Part shown: positions 25,629 to 33,781 of the stretch, piece after piece
Layout of the letters: every line of letters begins with the position of its first letter
Position numbering within the stretch: the stretch's first letter is position 1
DNA from: Candidatus Latescibacterota bacterium
GTDB taxonomy: Bacteria > JAAXHH01
Length of the DNA: 64,000 nucleotides
Assembly (NCBI GenBank): GCA_022821085.1
Contig: JAJEEG010000006.1
Location: 753,330 to 817,329 of the forward strand
Direction of reading: 5' to 3'
Program-made: the position numbers and the translations under genes
The notes under the pieces: generated by a model
The model's database searches: none
The model's input: only the letters and a program-made list of their open reading frames with translations
What the model was told of the DNA's origin: nothing

Positions 25629-27155
25629 ATGACCCGTCCCAACATACTCTTCATCATGACGGACCAGCAGCGCTTCGATACCATCGCCGCGCTGGGCAAT
25701 GAGCATATATACACCCCCAACATGGACCGCCTCGTGCGCCGCGGCGTGTCGTTTACCCGGGGCTACTCGACCTGTCCCGTCTGTGTGGCAGCGCGGACGA
25801 CCATCCGCACGGGATGCGATCCACCCACGACCCGCGTGTTCAGCAACGGCCGGTCCGCGCCCGCACCCGGCCAGGCCGATACGCTCGAAGGCCGGTGCGG
25901 GGACTATCTCGCCCGCACCCTCTCGGCAGCGGGCTACCGGACCTTCGGCGTGGGGAAGTTCCACACCTTCCCGTGGAACGAGGACGTGGGTTATGAGTCC
26001 CAGCTCCACAGCGAGGAACTCTACGGCAGTCAGGAGCAGCGGCGCGGAGACGCCTACGCGGGCTGGATCGCCCGCGAGCACCCGGAATTTGACTATATCG
26101 AGGCGCTCATGGGGGAGCGGACCGAAATGTACTACATGCCCCAGGTCAGCCCGCTGCCCGCCCATCTGACCGTGGAGTCCTGGGCCGCGGACCGCGCGAT
26201 CGAAGCGCTGCACGCAACCGACGGCCGGCCCTATTTCGGTTTCGTTTCCTTCATCGGGCCCCATCCACCCTTCGCGCCGCCGGTGCCCTTCAACCGGATC
26301 TACGACCCCGACCGCATGCCGGGCCCGGTCCGTGGCGATCTTTCGGTGGACCACCTGGACGAGCAGATTCCCTTCATGAACCGGATCATCTGGGCGGATG
26401 AAATCAACGACGCGCTTACCCGCGTCCTCAAGGCTCGCTACTTTGGGGAGATCACCTACATCGACGACTGCCTGGGACGGCTTCTGAATGCCGTCGAGGC
26501 CCGGGAGGACGCCGGCAACACCCTCATCTGCTTTTTCTCGGACCACGGCGACCACCTCGGGGACCATACCGCGTGGCAGAAGGAGAGTTTCTTCGACGTC
26601 TCCGCCCGCGTGCCCTTCCTGGTAAGCTGGCCCGACCGCCTGCCCCGGGACGTTCGTCGAGACGATCTCGTCTGCCTGACCGATCTGTTCGCCATCGCCA
26701 CGCACGCCGCAGGACGGACCCAGGTGCGCGACGGGATGGACGTGCTCGGCGTGCTGGACGGAAGCGCCGCGCCCAGGGAAACACTCTTCGGGTATTACGG
26801 CGAGCCGGGGACGGACCGGTTCAAAATCATGGTACGTAGCGGCGATTGGAAGTATATTTACATGGCGAACGGCGCCAGGGAGCAGTTGTTCAACACGGCC
26901 GAGGACCCGGCCGAGGTGGTGAACCGGGCCGTGTCCGACCGGGATGTCGCCGACGATCTGTACCGGCGCGGCCTGCAGGCCTGCGGGCATCCGGGCGCCG
27001 CCGACGCCCTGGATGGCGACCGCCTGCGGTCCTTTCCCTACACGAAGTGGAAGGCCTCGCGCATCTACCAGTTCGACCGGTCGCGCGGCGTGCGAGGTTT
27101 TCCCGGTCATCCGCGCGATGCGCTGGATCCGTGGATCCGGCGCGGCCGGCGATAG
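25629..27155 (+). CDS. Sulfatase (Cys-type, CVAAR motif)
   Basis: The 508-residue protein has the metal-binding start NILFIMTDQQRFDT and a formylglycine site at Cys52 (C-V-A-A-R, then TG at 61-62), matching the C-x-A-x-R variant. The second metal cluster is FFSDHGDHLGDHTAWQKE near residue 300-317, followed by KIMVRSGDWKYIYM. There is no signal peptide. It starts nine bases after the unknown TIM-barrel-like gene and is followed by the maturase gene after 102 bases. All three sulfatases of this block are Cys-type and look cytoplasmic. Confidence 0.9.
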   Translation: MTRPNILFIMTDQQRFDTIAALGNEHIYTPNMDRLVRRGVSFTRGYSTCPVCVAARTTIRTGCDPPTTRVFSNGRSAPAPGQADTLEGRCGDYLARTLSAAGYRTFGVGKFHTFPWNEDVGYESQLHSEELYGSQEQRRGDAYAGWIAREHPEFDYIEALMGERTEMYYMPQVSPLPAHLTVESWAADRAIEALHATDGRPYFGFVSFIGPHPPFAPPVPFNRIYDPDRMPGPVRGDLSVDHLDEQIPFMNRIIWADEINDALTRVLKARYFGEITYIDDCLGRLLNAVEAREDAGNTLICFFSDHGDHLGDHTAWQKESFFDVSARVPFLVSWPDRLPRDVRRDDLVCLTDLFAIATHAAGRTQVRDGMDVLGVLDGSAAPRETLFGYYGEPGTDRFKIMVRSGDWKYIYMANGAREQLFNTAEDPAEVVNRAVSDRDVADDLYRRGLQACGHPGAADALDGDRLRSFPYTKWKASRIYQFDRSRGVRGFPGHPRDALDPWIRRGRR

Positions 27156-27257
27156 CCCCATCTACCCTGACGATCCGCGCTCGATAGCCCCGTATATCCG
27201 GGAAAACGTCATGCCGCAGGTTCGTTGCTGCAGGAACGAAAAGGCCCAGGAAACAAC

Positions 27258-28604
27258 GTGAACCCACTCGACGCAACCACCGCGGTCCCGGCATCGTCCA
27301 TGCCCTCGGCCGGAGGAGATCCGGTCCCAGTCCCGGCGTTTCACGTGATGATGAAACCCCGGGGCGCCATCTGCAATCTCGACTGCAAGTACTGCTACTT
27401 CCTTGCCAAGGAGGACCTGTATCCCGGCAGCGGGTTCCGCATGTCCGACGACCTGCTCGAGGAATACACCAGGCAGTACATCGAAGCCCAGCAGGTGCCG
27501 GAAGTCACCTTCGCCTGGCAGGGCGGCGAACCCACCCTCATGGGGCTGGAGTTCTTCCGGAAGGCCGTCGAGTACCAGAAGAAGCACCAGAAACCCGACA
27601 CGCGCATCTACAACTCCCTGCAGACCAACGGCACGCTCCTCGACGCGGACTGGTGCCGTTTCTTCCACGAAAACGACTTTCTGATCGGCCTGAGCCTCGA
27701 CGGACCCCGGGCGCTGCACGACGCCTACCGGGTCGACAAGGGCGGCAAACCGACCTTCGACACGGTGATGGGCGCGGCGGAGATGATGCAGGCAAGCGAG
27801 GTGGAGTTCAACATCCTGACCACGGTGCACGCGGCGAATGGGGAGCATCCCCTCGAGGTCTACCGCTTCCTGCGGGACGTGGTGAAGACGCGGTTTCTGC
27901 AGTTCATCCCCATCGTGGAGCTGGACAACGACACCGGGTACCAGGAAGGCAACGAGGTGACGGACCGGTCGGTGACGGGGAAACAGTACGGCCGGTTCCT
28001 GGTCCGGATTTTCGACGAATGGGTGCGGCGGGACGTGGGGAAAATGTACGTGCAGATCTTCGACGTGTCGCTCGCGGCCTGGTCCGGCCAGAGTCCTGGA
28101 CTGTGCATTTTCATGGAGACCTGCGGCGACGCCCTGGCCCTGGAGCACAACGGGGACCTCTACGCCTGCGACCACTACGTCGAGCCGGACTACTTGCTGG
28201 GCAATATCACCGAGATTCCCATGATGGAGATGGTCCTTTCCGAACAGCAGCGGGCCTTCGGGCAGGCCAAGCTGGACACGCTGCCGCAATACTGCCTGTC
28301 ATGCGACGTGCGGTTCATCTGCAACGGGGGATGTCCGAAGAACCGCATCATCACGACGCCCGACGGCGAACCGGGCCTGAACTACCTGTGCGAAGGGTAC
28401 AAGGCCTTCTTCCACCACATCGACGGCCCTATGCGGTTCATGGCCAACGAACTGCGCCACAGGCGGGCCCCCGCCAACGTGATGACGTACATCCGCCGGC
28501 AGGAAGCCGAGCTCAGGCGGCAGCGCGCGTTCAAATCGGCGGGCAGAAACGACCCCTGTCCGTGCGGAAGCGGCCTGAAGTACAAGCGGTGCCACGGCAG
28601 ATAG
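27258..28604 (+). CDS. Anaerobic-type sulfatase maturase (radical SAM/SPASM) with C-terminal SEC-C motif
   Basis: The 448-residue protein converts the sulfatase Cys to formylglycine in the cytoplasm. The radical SAM cluster is Cys39, Cys43 and Cys46 (CNLDCKYCYF). SPASM-type cysteines follow in CGDALALEHNGDLYACDHY and in the CLSCDVRFICNGGCPKN region. The last 20 residues are a SEC-C zinc motif (DPCPCGSGLKYKRCH). GTG 27258 is chosen because AGGA lies seven bases upstream and the length then fits; a TTG at 27225 is also open. Position at the end of a three-sulfatase block strongly supports the role. Confidence 0.9.
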   Translation: MNPLDATTAVPASSMPSAGGDPVPVPAFHVMMKPRGAICNLDCKYCYFLAKEDLYPGSGFRMSDDLLEEYTRQYIEAQQVPEVTFAWQGGEPTLMGLEFFRKAVEYQKKHQKPDTRIYNSLQTNGTLLDADWCRFFHENDFLIGLSLDGPRALHDAYRVDKGGKPTFDTVMGAAEMMQASEVEFNILTTVHAANGEHPLEVYRFLRDVVKTRFLQFIPIVELDNDTGYQEGNEVTDRSVTGKQYGRFLVRIFDEWVRRDVGKMYVQIFDVSLAAWSGQSPGLCIFMETCGDALALEHNGDLYACDHYVEPDYLLGNITEIPMMEMVLSEQQRAFGQAKLDTLPQYCLSCDVRFICNGGCPKNRIITTPDGEPGLNYLCEGYKAFFHHIDGPMRFMANELRHRRAPANVMTYIRRQEAELRRQRAFKSAGRNDPCPCGSGLKYKRCHGR

Positions 28605-28605
28605 G

Positions 28606-28670
28606 CCGGCGACCGGCCCGCGGCGCACCAGACCGGCGACCGGCCCGCGGCGCACCGCACCGGCGTGTCG
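28606..28670. repeat. 27-bp tandem repeat after a stop codon
   Basis: Units at 28606-28632 and 28633-28659 are almost identical and a short partial third follows. The array begins two bases after the maturase stop and nearly fills the gap to the convergent GPP34 gene. Confidence 0.85.
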
Positions 28671-28693
28671 CGCTCCACAACGGCGATCGACCT

Positions 28694-29347
28694 TTACATA
28701 TAATAGCCGCGTTCCACCGCGAGGGTGAGGGACAGTTCGATGTCCGAGATCGCCCTGGACATGGCCTGGCCGATGAGGTCCAGCTTGCGCACCTGATCGA
28801 TGCGATCGGCGGCCTGGGCGAGTTCTCGCGCAGACAGGATCTCTTTGAAGAGGTTGCACGCGTGGGCGAGGTTGATGATCACCACGTCGCGCGGGCTGGG
28901 GATCTTATCGCTGAACAGCACTTCCATGATGCGTAGCTTGACTTCACGCTCGGCCGTTCCATCGATGATCGGATAGCGCCGCGACCGGAATACCCACAGG
29001 AACTGGCCTTCCTCCCTTTTCAGAATTCCCCGTTCGACGAGCCGGTCGATGGCCGTCTCCCGGATGTCTTCGGCGCGGTCGACGACGTGCTCGATCCAGT
29101 ATCGGGCCCCGTGCGTTTCGGTTGACGCCGCGATATCCGCCAGCACGGGGTCGAGGAGATCGTCTCCCAGGGGTTTCGATTCCACAAGGACCAGCTTGTC
29201 GACATCGGTATCAATGCGGTTTTCGAGGGCGAGGTCCATCAACACGCCGCCGGCAAGACCGTATCGCATCAGACGGTCGGGCACGCCCACGAATTTCCCG
29301 TCGTCGTCGAGCATGAGCAGCAGGATCTCTTCCGCGAATCTTAACAT
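28694..29347 (-). CDS. GPP34 (Golgi phosphoprotein 3-like) family protein
   Basis: The 217-residue all-helical protein matches the bacterial GPP34 family: LRFAEEILLLMLDDDGKFV at the start, YGLAGGVLMDLALENRI, and VDRLVERGIL followed by RYPIIDG. Eukaryotic relatives bind phosphatidylinositol-4-phosphate at the Golgi; the bacterial role is unsettled. The second of two adjacent ATGs (29347) is preferred because GGAG lies five bases upstream. The gene stands alone, convergent with the sulfatase maturase, and is preceded by an AT-rich 187-base gap. Confidence 0.8.
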   Translation of the reverse strand: MLRFAEEILLLMLDDDGKFVGVPDRLMRYGLAGGVLMDLALENRIDTDVDKLVLVESKPLGDDLLDPVLADIAASTETHGARYWIEHVVDRAEDIRETAIDRLVERGILKREEGQFLWVFRSRRYPIIDGTAEREVKLRIMEVLFSDKIPSPRDVVIINLAHACNLFKEILSARELAQAADRIDQVRKLDLIGQAMSRAISDIELSLTLAVERGYYM

Positions 29348-29534
29348 CATCTCTCCCCGGTCGTTGTTCGGATTTCGTGTGTGCCGCTGGCGTCCCCGTC
29401 ATCCGGGGGAATTCGTACGAATCAATAATCAAAAACCAGCCACGGTATAATTTACAATATAGAACATAAATACGTGTCCGATTTCGTGTCCGGTGTCAAG
29501 AGAATAAAGCGATTCCTGAACCCGCGGGCTCGCT

Positions 29535-31907
29535 TCAGAAATGCCGCGCAAGTTCTACGCCCCAGTAAGGCGGTTCGTTGACGAAACCGGTCAGGTTGTT
29601 GAAATCGATGCCGCCGGTAAGCGATACGTCATCGAAGATGTTTCGGCCGACCAGGGAGATCTCCGTCCCGGCGTTCCCCACCAGATAGGAGAGGCGCACG
29701 CCGCATTCCAGCAGCCGGTCGTCCTGGAATTCCACGGATTCGTAGAGAAAGAAGCGTACCGCGCTGCGGTAGGCCAGGTCGGCGGAGGCAACGAGGAAGG
29801 ACCCGCCCGGCAGGGCCACCGGATAGCGCAGGGCGGCATCCGCGATCCATCGCGGTGCCTGGGGCAGGCCGTTGCCGTCGATCAGTACCGTACCGGCTTC
29901 CGGCCCCGGTGGATCCAGCACGGTGCACGGCGCGCCGCAGGGCTGCACCGCGAGACCCTTGTCGTCGATACGGGTATGATTGTAACTCAGGCCGCCCGAG
30001 AACTGCATCCCACCCGGCGGCGCGAGGGCCACCTCCGCCTCGAATCCCCGCCCCAGCGTCCTGTCTGCGTTGACCAGCCGGTTGAAGTTGGTCTCGCCGC
30101 CCACGGCGGTGAGTTGCTGGTTCCGCAGCCGGTAGTGGAACGCGGACAGGTCGAAACGGAGCCGCCCGTCCCACAGGCGCATTTTGGCCCCGCCTTCGAT
30201 GGAGTGTATCGTTTCCGTCCCGGCGATGGACACCTCGTCGCCGAAGAGCAGGCGGCCCTGGATGCTCGGTGCGCGGAACCCCCGGGCGGCGCGCAGGTAG
30301 GTCTGGACACGGGGCGACGCGGCATATCGCATGCTCAGGTCGCCGCTCCACGCATTGTCGGTCGGATTGCGCCGGATGGGTCCGATCGCGCCGGCGCCGG
30401 TGACCGCGGGCGCTTCGTCCCGCCACGCCGAGTAGTCCTTCGCGTCGTGGGAGAATCGGAGCCCCCCGGCGATCTCCAGCGCGTCTCCCAGATGCAGCGT
30501 GGATGCGAGGAACGCGGCCCACGCCTCGGCCTCCTGGTGCTGCCGGGTGAATCCGTCGGAAGTCCCGCCGGAGAGCGTATCGTAGTTGTAGTCCTCGATG
30601 TCCACCGATTCATTCAGGTAGTACAGGCCGACCTGGTAGTCCAGGGGCCGGTGTTCCTGGCTCACCAGGCGTACTTCCTGGCTGATCTGGCGCAGGAATG
30701 GGATACCCCCCGATGTTTCGGAGGGGAAGGGAATGACCCCCGGTCCGCTGGGTGGGCTGAATACGGCGCCGAAGCCGCCGTCGACATCACCGCGGGCGAG
30801 GCTTTCGAGCCGTTCCATGCCGGTCAGGGACACGAGTTGGTGCCGGCCCATCCTGTAACGCAGTTCCACTGACATGCCGTGGGCGCGCAGTTCCTGGCTG
30901 TTGCGGCCGTCGATTGCGATACGGTCCCGGGAGAATCCTCCTACCAGGCCGCCGCGTCCGGGTTTGATGGCGTTGGCGCGGAACGCCCGCGCGGAGCCGT
31001 CCAGGTCGCGGGCATGGAGCTTGACCAGCGACTCGAATTCCGGCGAGGGCTTCCAGCTCAACTGGAGGCGGCCGGCCAGTTCCCGGAATCCGGCAATGGC
31101 CTCATTCGGACCGTCGTATTCGTTTTCCACCCAATCGTCCCGTCGCTGCAGCAGCACCGAGAGCCGCGCCGAAAGGCCGTTGGATCCGAGCGGTCCCGAT
31201 ATCGCGCCCTCGAAAACGGCGTTGTTGTAGCGTCCGTAACCCAGGCGGCCGAACCCTTCTAGCGCTTCGGTCGGCCGCGCCGACTCCAGCTTGATGATGC
31301 CCGCCGGCGTGTTCCGGCCGAACAGGGTACCCTGGGGGCCGCGCAATACCTCGATCCGGTCCAGGTCGAAGGCGGGATAGCCCTTCAGCATGACGTTTTC
31401 CAGCACGATGCCGTCATACACCACGGAAACGGGTTGCGAGGCGTTCAGGTCGAAGTCCGTGTTGCCGAGGCCCCGGATGTAGATACGCGGAAAAACCCGG
31501 CCGTATGAGGACTCCATCTGCAGGCTGGGCACCCGGTTCGAAAGGAATCGAATGTCCATGCCGGAAGCGCGAAGTGCCGTGGACTTCGCTTCCTGAATCG
31601 TGGAAAGGGACAGCGGGACCTCGAAGGCGGGCTGCGCCCGTTTTCGCGCCGTGACCACGACTTCCTCCATCACGATGGCGGGCTCGTCGGTCGGGCTCGT
31701 GCTTTCCGGGCTTGCCTGTTCGAATTGCCCGGGAGATTCGGACGGGTCCTGTTCTGCGGGCGCCGGTCGGTTATCCTGCGCTGTGGTCAAGCCGGCGGTG
31801 AAGACGAGGACCAGGCACAGGAACGTACGCAGTACGATGGAAACGCACGAATCCACTGCACGCAGCCTGATAGCGATGAGGGAAGGATACAAAGTGACGG
31901 TTTTCAT
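29535..31907 (-). CDS. TonB-dependent outer-membrane receptor
   Basis: The 790-residue protein has an N-terminal signal peptide (cleavage probably after the LTTA segment near residue 43). A linker rich in Pro, Ser and Glu follows, then a TonB-box-like EEVVVTARKR near residue 80-90. The plug domain includes VFPRIYIRGLG and IEVLRGPQGTLFGRNTPAG. A 22-strand barrel follows and ends in ELARHF with a terminal Phe. These receptors import siderophores, vitamins or glycans with TonB energy. Nothing in the flanks names the ligand. A divergent beta-barrel gene lies 303 bases upstream. Confidence 0.92.
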   Translation of the reverse strand: MKTVTLYPSLIAIRLRAVDSCVSIVLRTFLCLVLVFTAGLTTAQDNRPAPAEQDPSESPGQFEQASPESTSPTDEPAIVMEEVVVTARKRAQPAFEVPLSLSTIQEAKSTALRASGMDIRFLSNRVPSLQMESSYGRVFPRIYIRGLGNTDFDLNASQPVSVVYDGIVLENVMLKGYPAFDLDRIEVLRGPQGTLFGRNTPAGIIKLESARPTEALEGFGRLGYGRYNNAVFEGAISGPLGSNGLSARLSVLLQRRDDWVENEYDGPNEAIAGFRELAGRLQLSWKPSPEFESLVKLHARDLDGSARAFRANAIKPGRGGLVGGFSRDRIAIDGRNSQELRAHGMSVELRYRMGRHQLVSLTGMERLESLARGDVDGGFGAVFSPPSGPGVIPFPSETSGGIPFLRQISQEVRLVSQEHRPLDYQVGLYYLNESVDIEDYNYDTLSGGTSDGFTRQHQEAEAWAAFLASTLHLGDALEIAGGLRFSHDAKDYSAWRDEAPAVTGAGAIGPIRRNPTDNAWSGDLSMRYAASPRVQTYLRAARGFRAPSIQGRLLFGDEVSIAGTETIHSIEGGAKMRLWDGRLRFDLSAFHYRLRNQQLTAVGGETNFNRLVNADRTLGRGFEAEVALAPPGGMQFSGGLSYNHTRIDDKGLAVQPCGAPCTVLDPPGPEAGTVLIDGNGLPQAPRWIADAALRYPVALPGGSFLVASADLAYRSAVRFFLYESVEFQDDRLLECGVRLSYLVGNAGTEISLVGRNIFDDVSLTGGIDFNNLTGFVNEPPYWGVELARHF

Positions 31908-32210
31908 CAGTATTCGCTCCCGGGAGGACGATCTTACAATAAGGATACAACGTTGCCGGGTACGGATCGGCCGATGTCAGGTACGAATGCCCGGATACCA
32001 GGCGAAATCATCCGGCACGCGCAGCGAAACGGATTGAAAATCTGGATGGATCGATACGTCCTGTCAAGCCCAACGTCACTGAATGGAGAGAGGTTATGCC
32101 GCACAACCCGATGGCCGGGAAACCCCCGTCGAAACTGCTTGTTGCCGGAAGGGGACACCGGTATTTTCCGGCACAACATACTCACCCCCTGAACAGGAGA
32201 ACGGATAAAC
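31908..32210. other. 303-bp divergent intergenic region
   Basis: It separates the TonB receptor (minus) from a beta-barrel protein (plus). It holds a strong inverted repeat at 32141-32175, listed separately. GAGAGAGG before an ATG at 32096 opens a frame that runs out of phase into the next gene and is not considered real. No cobalamin-type riboswitch elements were recognised. Confidence 0.55.
32141..32175 (+). promoter_or_regulatory. Leader hairpin upstream of the beta-barrel gene
   Basis: TGCCGGAA at 32143-32150 pairs with TTCCGGCA at 32166-32173 around a 15-base loop. The stem extends to GTT/AAC with one bulged base. It lies 35 bases before ATG 32211. Confidence 0.4.
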
Positions 32211-33161
32211 ATGAAGATAGCCCGCGCCATACCTTCCCTTTGCATATGCATGGTGGCGTTCCTTTCCTTCCCGCCCGAATCGACCGCACAGGACCAGGAA
32301 AACGAAAGCCGCAAGGGCTTCTATTTCGGCCTGCAGGCCGGGGTCTCCGTGCCGGGGGACTACGCGTCCACGCGAACGAATACGAGCAGCATTCCCACGA
32401 ACTGCGACCAGTGGCTACCCGGCGAGACGCTGAACGACGGGACCAGCGTTCCCCTTCCGCTGTCCGAATGCTCGACCCGCACGTTTCCGGCAAGCCCCAA
32501 CCTGTTCGATCTGGGATCGGGGGTCCTGGCGGGCGTCCAGGCCGGTTACGCCCTGAAGGCTCTGCGCGTCGAGGTCGAGTTATTTAGACGAGGTCAGAGC
32601 GGAGCGCTCCTGCCGCTGGTCATCCCGGGTGACGCGAAACAGGCGGAGTTCGTGGAACGCAGCGAAAAGATCAGCGATTTCCGGTCGGATCACCTTTTTG
32701 CCAATCTCTATTACGACTTCAGCGGTATGTTGTCCCCTGGCGCGACACCATACCTGGGCGTGGGTATCGGCATGGCCAGGCAGCAGTTCTTCTATTCGGC
32801 CGTGTCCGTCCGTACGAACGACCGGGAAAGAATGCGGCAGTTGGGGCGCAACAGCCACGCGGCCGGCCTGGCATCGCTCGCCGATGAATCGTTGTCGGAC
32901 AGGATATTCGCCTATCAGTTTCTTGCCGGCGTGGATTACGCGCCGGGCAGTCGTTTGTCCGCCGGACTGAAACTGCGGTATGGAAGGACGGGTGAGTTTC
33001 TGGACGGCGAGAACCCGTGGAGGTTGCTGCGGGGCCATGAGTCCACCGTGGGGCCGACGCCGGCAACGGGATACGATATGCCCGTTCACTACCAGATTAC
33101 GGGAGATGCATCCTATTTCTGGGGTGTATCGCTGGGGTTGCGGTATCATATCGGAGGGTAG
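32211..33161 (+). CDS. Outer-membrane beta-barrel protein
   Basis: The 316-residue protein has a signal peptide ending near residue 27 (STAQ) and then alternating amphipathic strands such as GFYFGLQAGVSVPGDY, GVLAGVQAGYALKALRVEVELF, LFANLYYDF, ATPYLGVGIGM and the final YFWGVSLGLRYHIGG. This is the pattern of small OmpA/opacity-type eight-strand barrels with long loops. The function is structural or adhesive and not specified by sequence. AACAGGAG lies upstream of ATG 32211. It is transcribed away from the TonB receptor. Confidence 0.82.
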   Translation: MKIARAIPSLCICMVAFLSFPPESTAQDQENESRKGFYFGLQAGVSVPGDYASTRTNTSSIPTNCDQWLPGETLNDGTSVPLPLSECSTRTFPASPNLFDLGSGVLAGVQAGYALKALRVEVELFRRGQSGALLPLVIPGDAKQAEFVERSEKISDFRSDHLFANLYYDFSGMLSPGATPYLGVGIGMARQQFFYSAVSVRTNDRERMRQLGRNSHAAGLASLADESLSDRIFAYQFLAGVDYAPGSRLSAGLKLRYGRTGEFLDGENPWRLLRGHESTVGPTPATGYDMPVHYQITGDASYFWGVSLGLRYHIGG

Positions 33162-33255
33162 GAGCGAGCGGACGCTGTAAACCAACGCTATGTCCGGAAG
33201 GATCGGGCAAGTGTGTCGATGGCAGGCGTCAGCTTCGGTGAACTTGCCTGACCCG

Positions 33256-33296
33256 AAAAAAAAACGGGCGCAGGAACAAATTGCTCCGGCGCCCGT
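33256..33296 (-). terminator. Rho-independent terminator of the cold-shock gene
   Basis: On the minus strand ACGGGCGC pairs with GCGCCCGT and the stem continues inward through GGAGCAA/TTGTTCC. A run of nine T follows (A-run 33256-33264 on the plus strand). It lies 27 bases after the cold-shock stop codon. Confidence 0.85.
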
Positions 33297-33322
33297 GTCG
33301 TTTCGTCCGGGATTTATGCCGC

Positions 33323-33523
33323 TTACTGCTTTACGACGTTTGCGGCCTGGAATCCCTTGGGACCTTCCGTGATATCGAACTCAACCGCATCACCTTCCGA
33401 AAGGGACTTGAAACCCTCTCCCTGGATCGCGGAGTAGTGTACGAAGACGTCATCGCCACCATCGTGTTCGATAAAACCGTAGCCCTTGTGGTCGTTGAAC
33501 CACTTTACTTTACCGACTGCCAA
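33323..33523 (-). CDS. Cold-shock domain protein (CspA family)
   Basis: The 66-residue OB-fold protein has the RNA-binding motifs RNP1 (KGYGFIEH) and RNP2 (VFVHYSAI) and the usual start GKVKWFN. It acts as an RNA chaperone. The start codon is TTG at 33521-33523, with AGGTGGTGA a few bases upstream; no in-frame ATG fits. A promoter about 165 bases upstream gives a long leader, as in cold-induced csp genes. A strong terminator follows, so it is monocistronic. Confidence 0.95.
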   Translation of the reverse strand: MAVGKVKWFNDHKGYGFIEHDGGDDVFVHYSAIQGEGFKSLSEGDAVEFDITEGPKGFQAANVVKQ

Positions 33524-33687
33524 TATTGCTCACCACCTTTCAGGCATGTATAGATACATCTACAACGAAGTCCCTGTTCGACTTGCAACCCGCATATAGA
33601 AAAACGGCAGGACCGTTAGTTCTGATCCGTGCCGCATCGTCTTTTTTATAATACGATCATGCAGGAGACAGAGACAAATCCTGATAA

Positions 33688-33717
33688 ACAATAAACCATT
33701 GCTTCTGGAAATGTCAA
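33688..33717 (-). promoter_or_regulatory. Promoter of the cold-shock gene
   Basis: On the minus strand TTGACA (33717-33712) is followed after 18 bases by TATTGT (33693-33688). Transcription should begin near 33681, giving an AT-rich leader of about 155 bases. Confidence 0.55.
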
Positions 33718-33781
33718 CACTTTTTTATTGTCACACAGTATTGTAGCGCCAGTTCAATCACCCTCCGGCTCGCACAACCGC

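Noticed and set aside
25053-27161. Long antisense open frame of about 700 codons opposite the third sulfatase and its upstream gene
   Set aside because: The plus strand carries clear sulfatase motifs. Antisense openness follows from high GC at third codon positions and the product has no recognisable domain.
27225-27257. TTG 27225 as start of the sulfatase maturase
   Set aside because: It adds 11 non-conserved residues and lacks a ribosome-binding site, whereas GTG 27258 has AGGA at good spacing.
1757-28670. CRISPR array among the short direct repeats
   Set aside because: The repeats are head-to-tail without unique spacers and no cas genes are present.
32096-32587. Plus-strand frame with a good GAGAGAGG ribosome-binding sequence before the beta-barrel gene
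   Set aside because: Most of it overlaps the beta-barrel gene in another frame and its sequence is Arg/Pro-rich without domains. A short leader peptide cannot be excluded.
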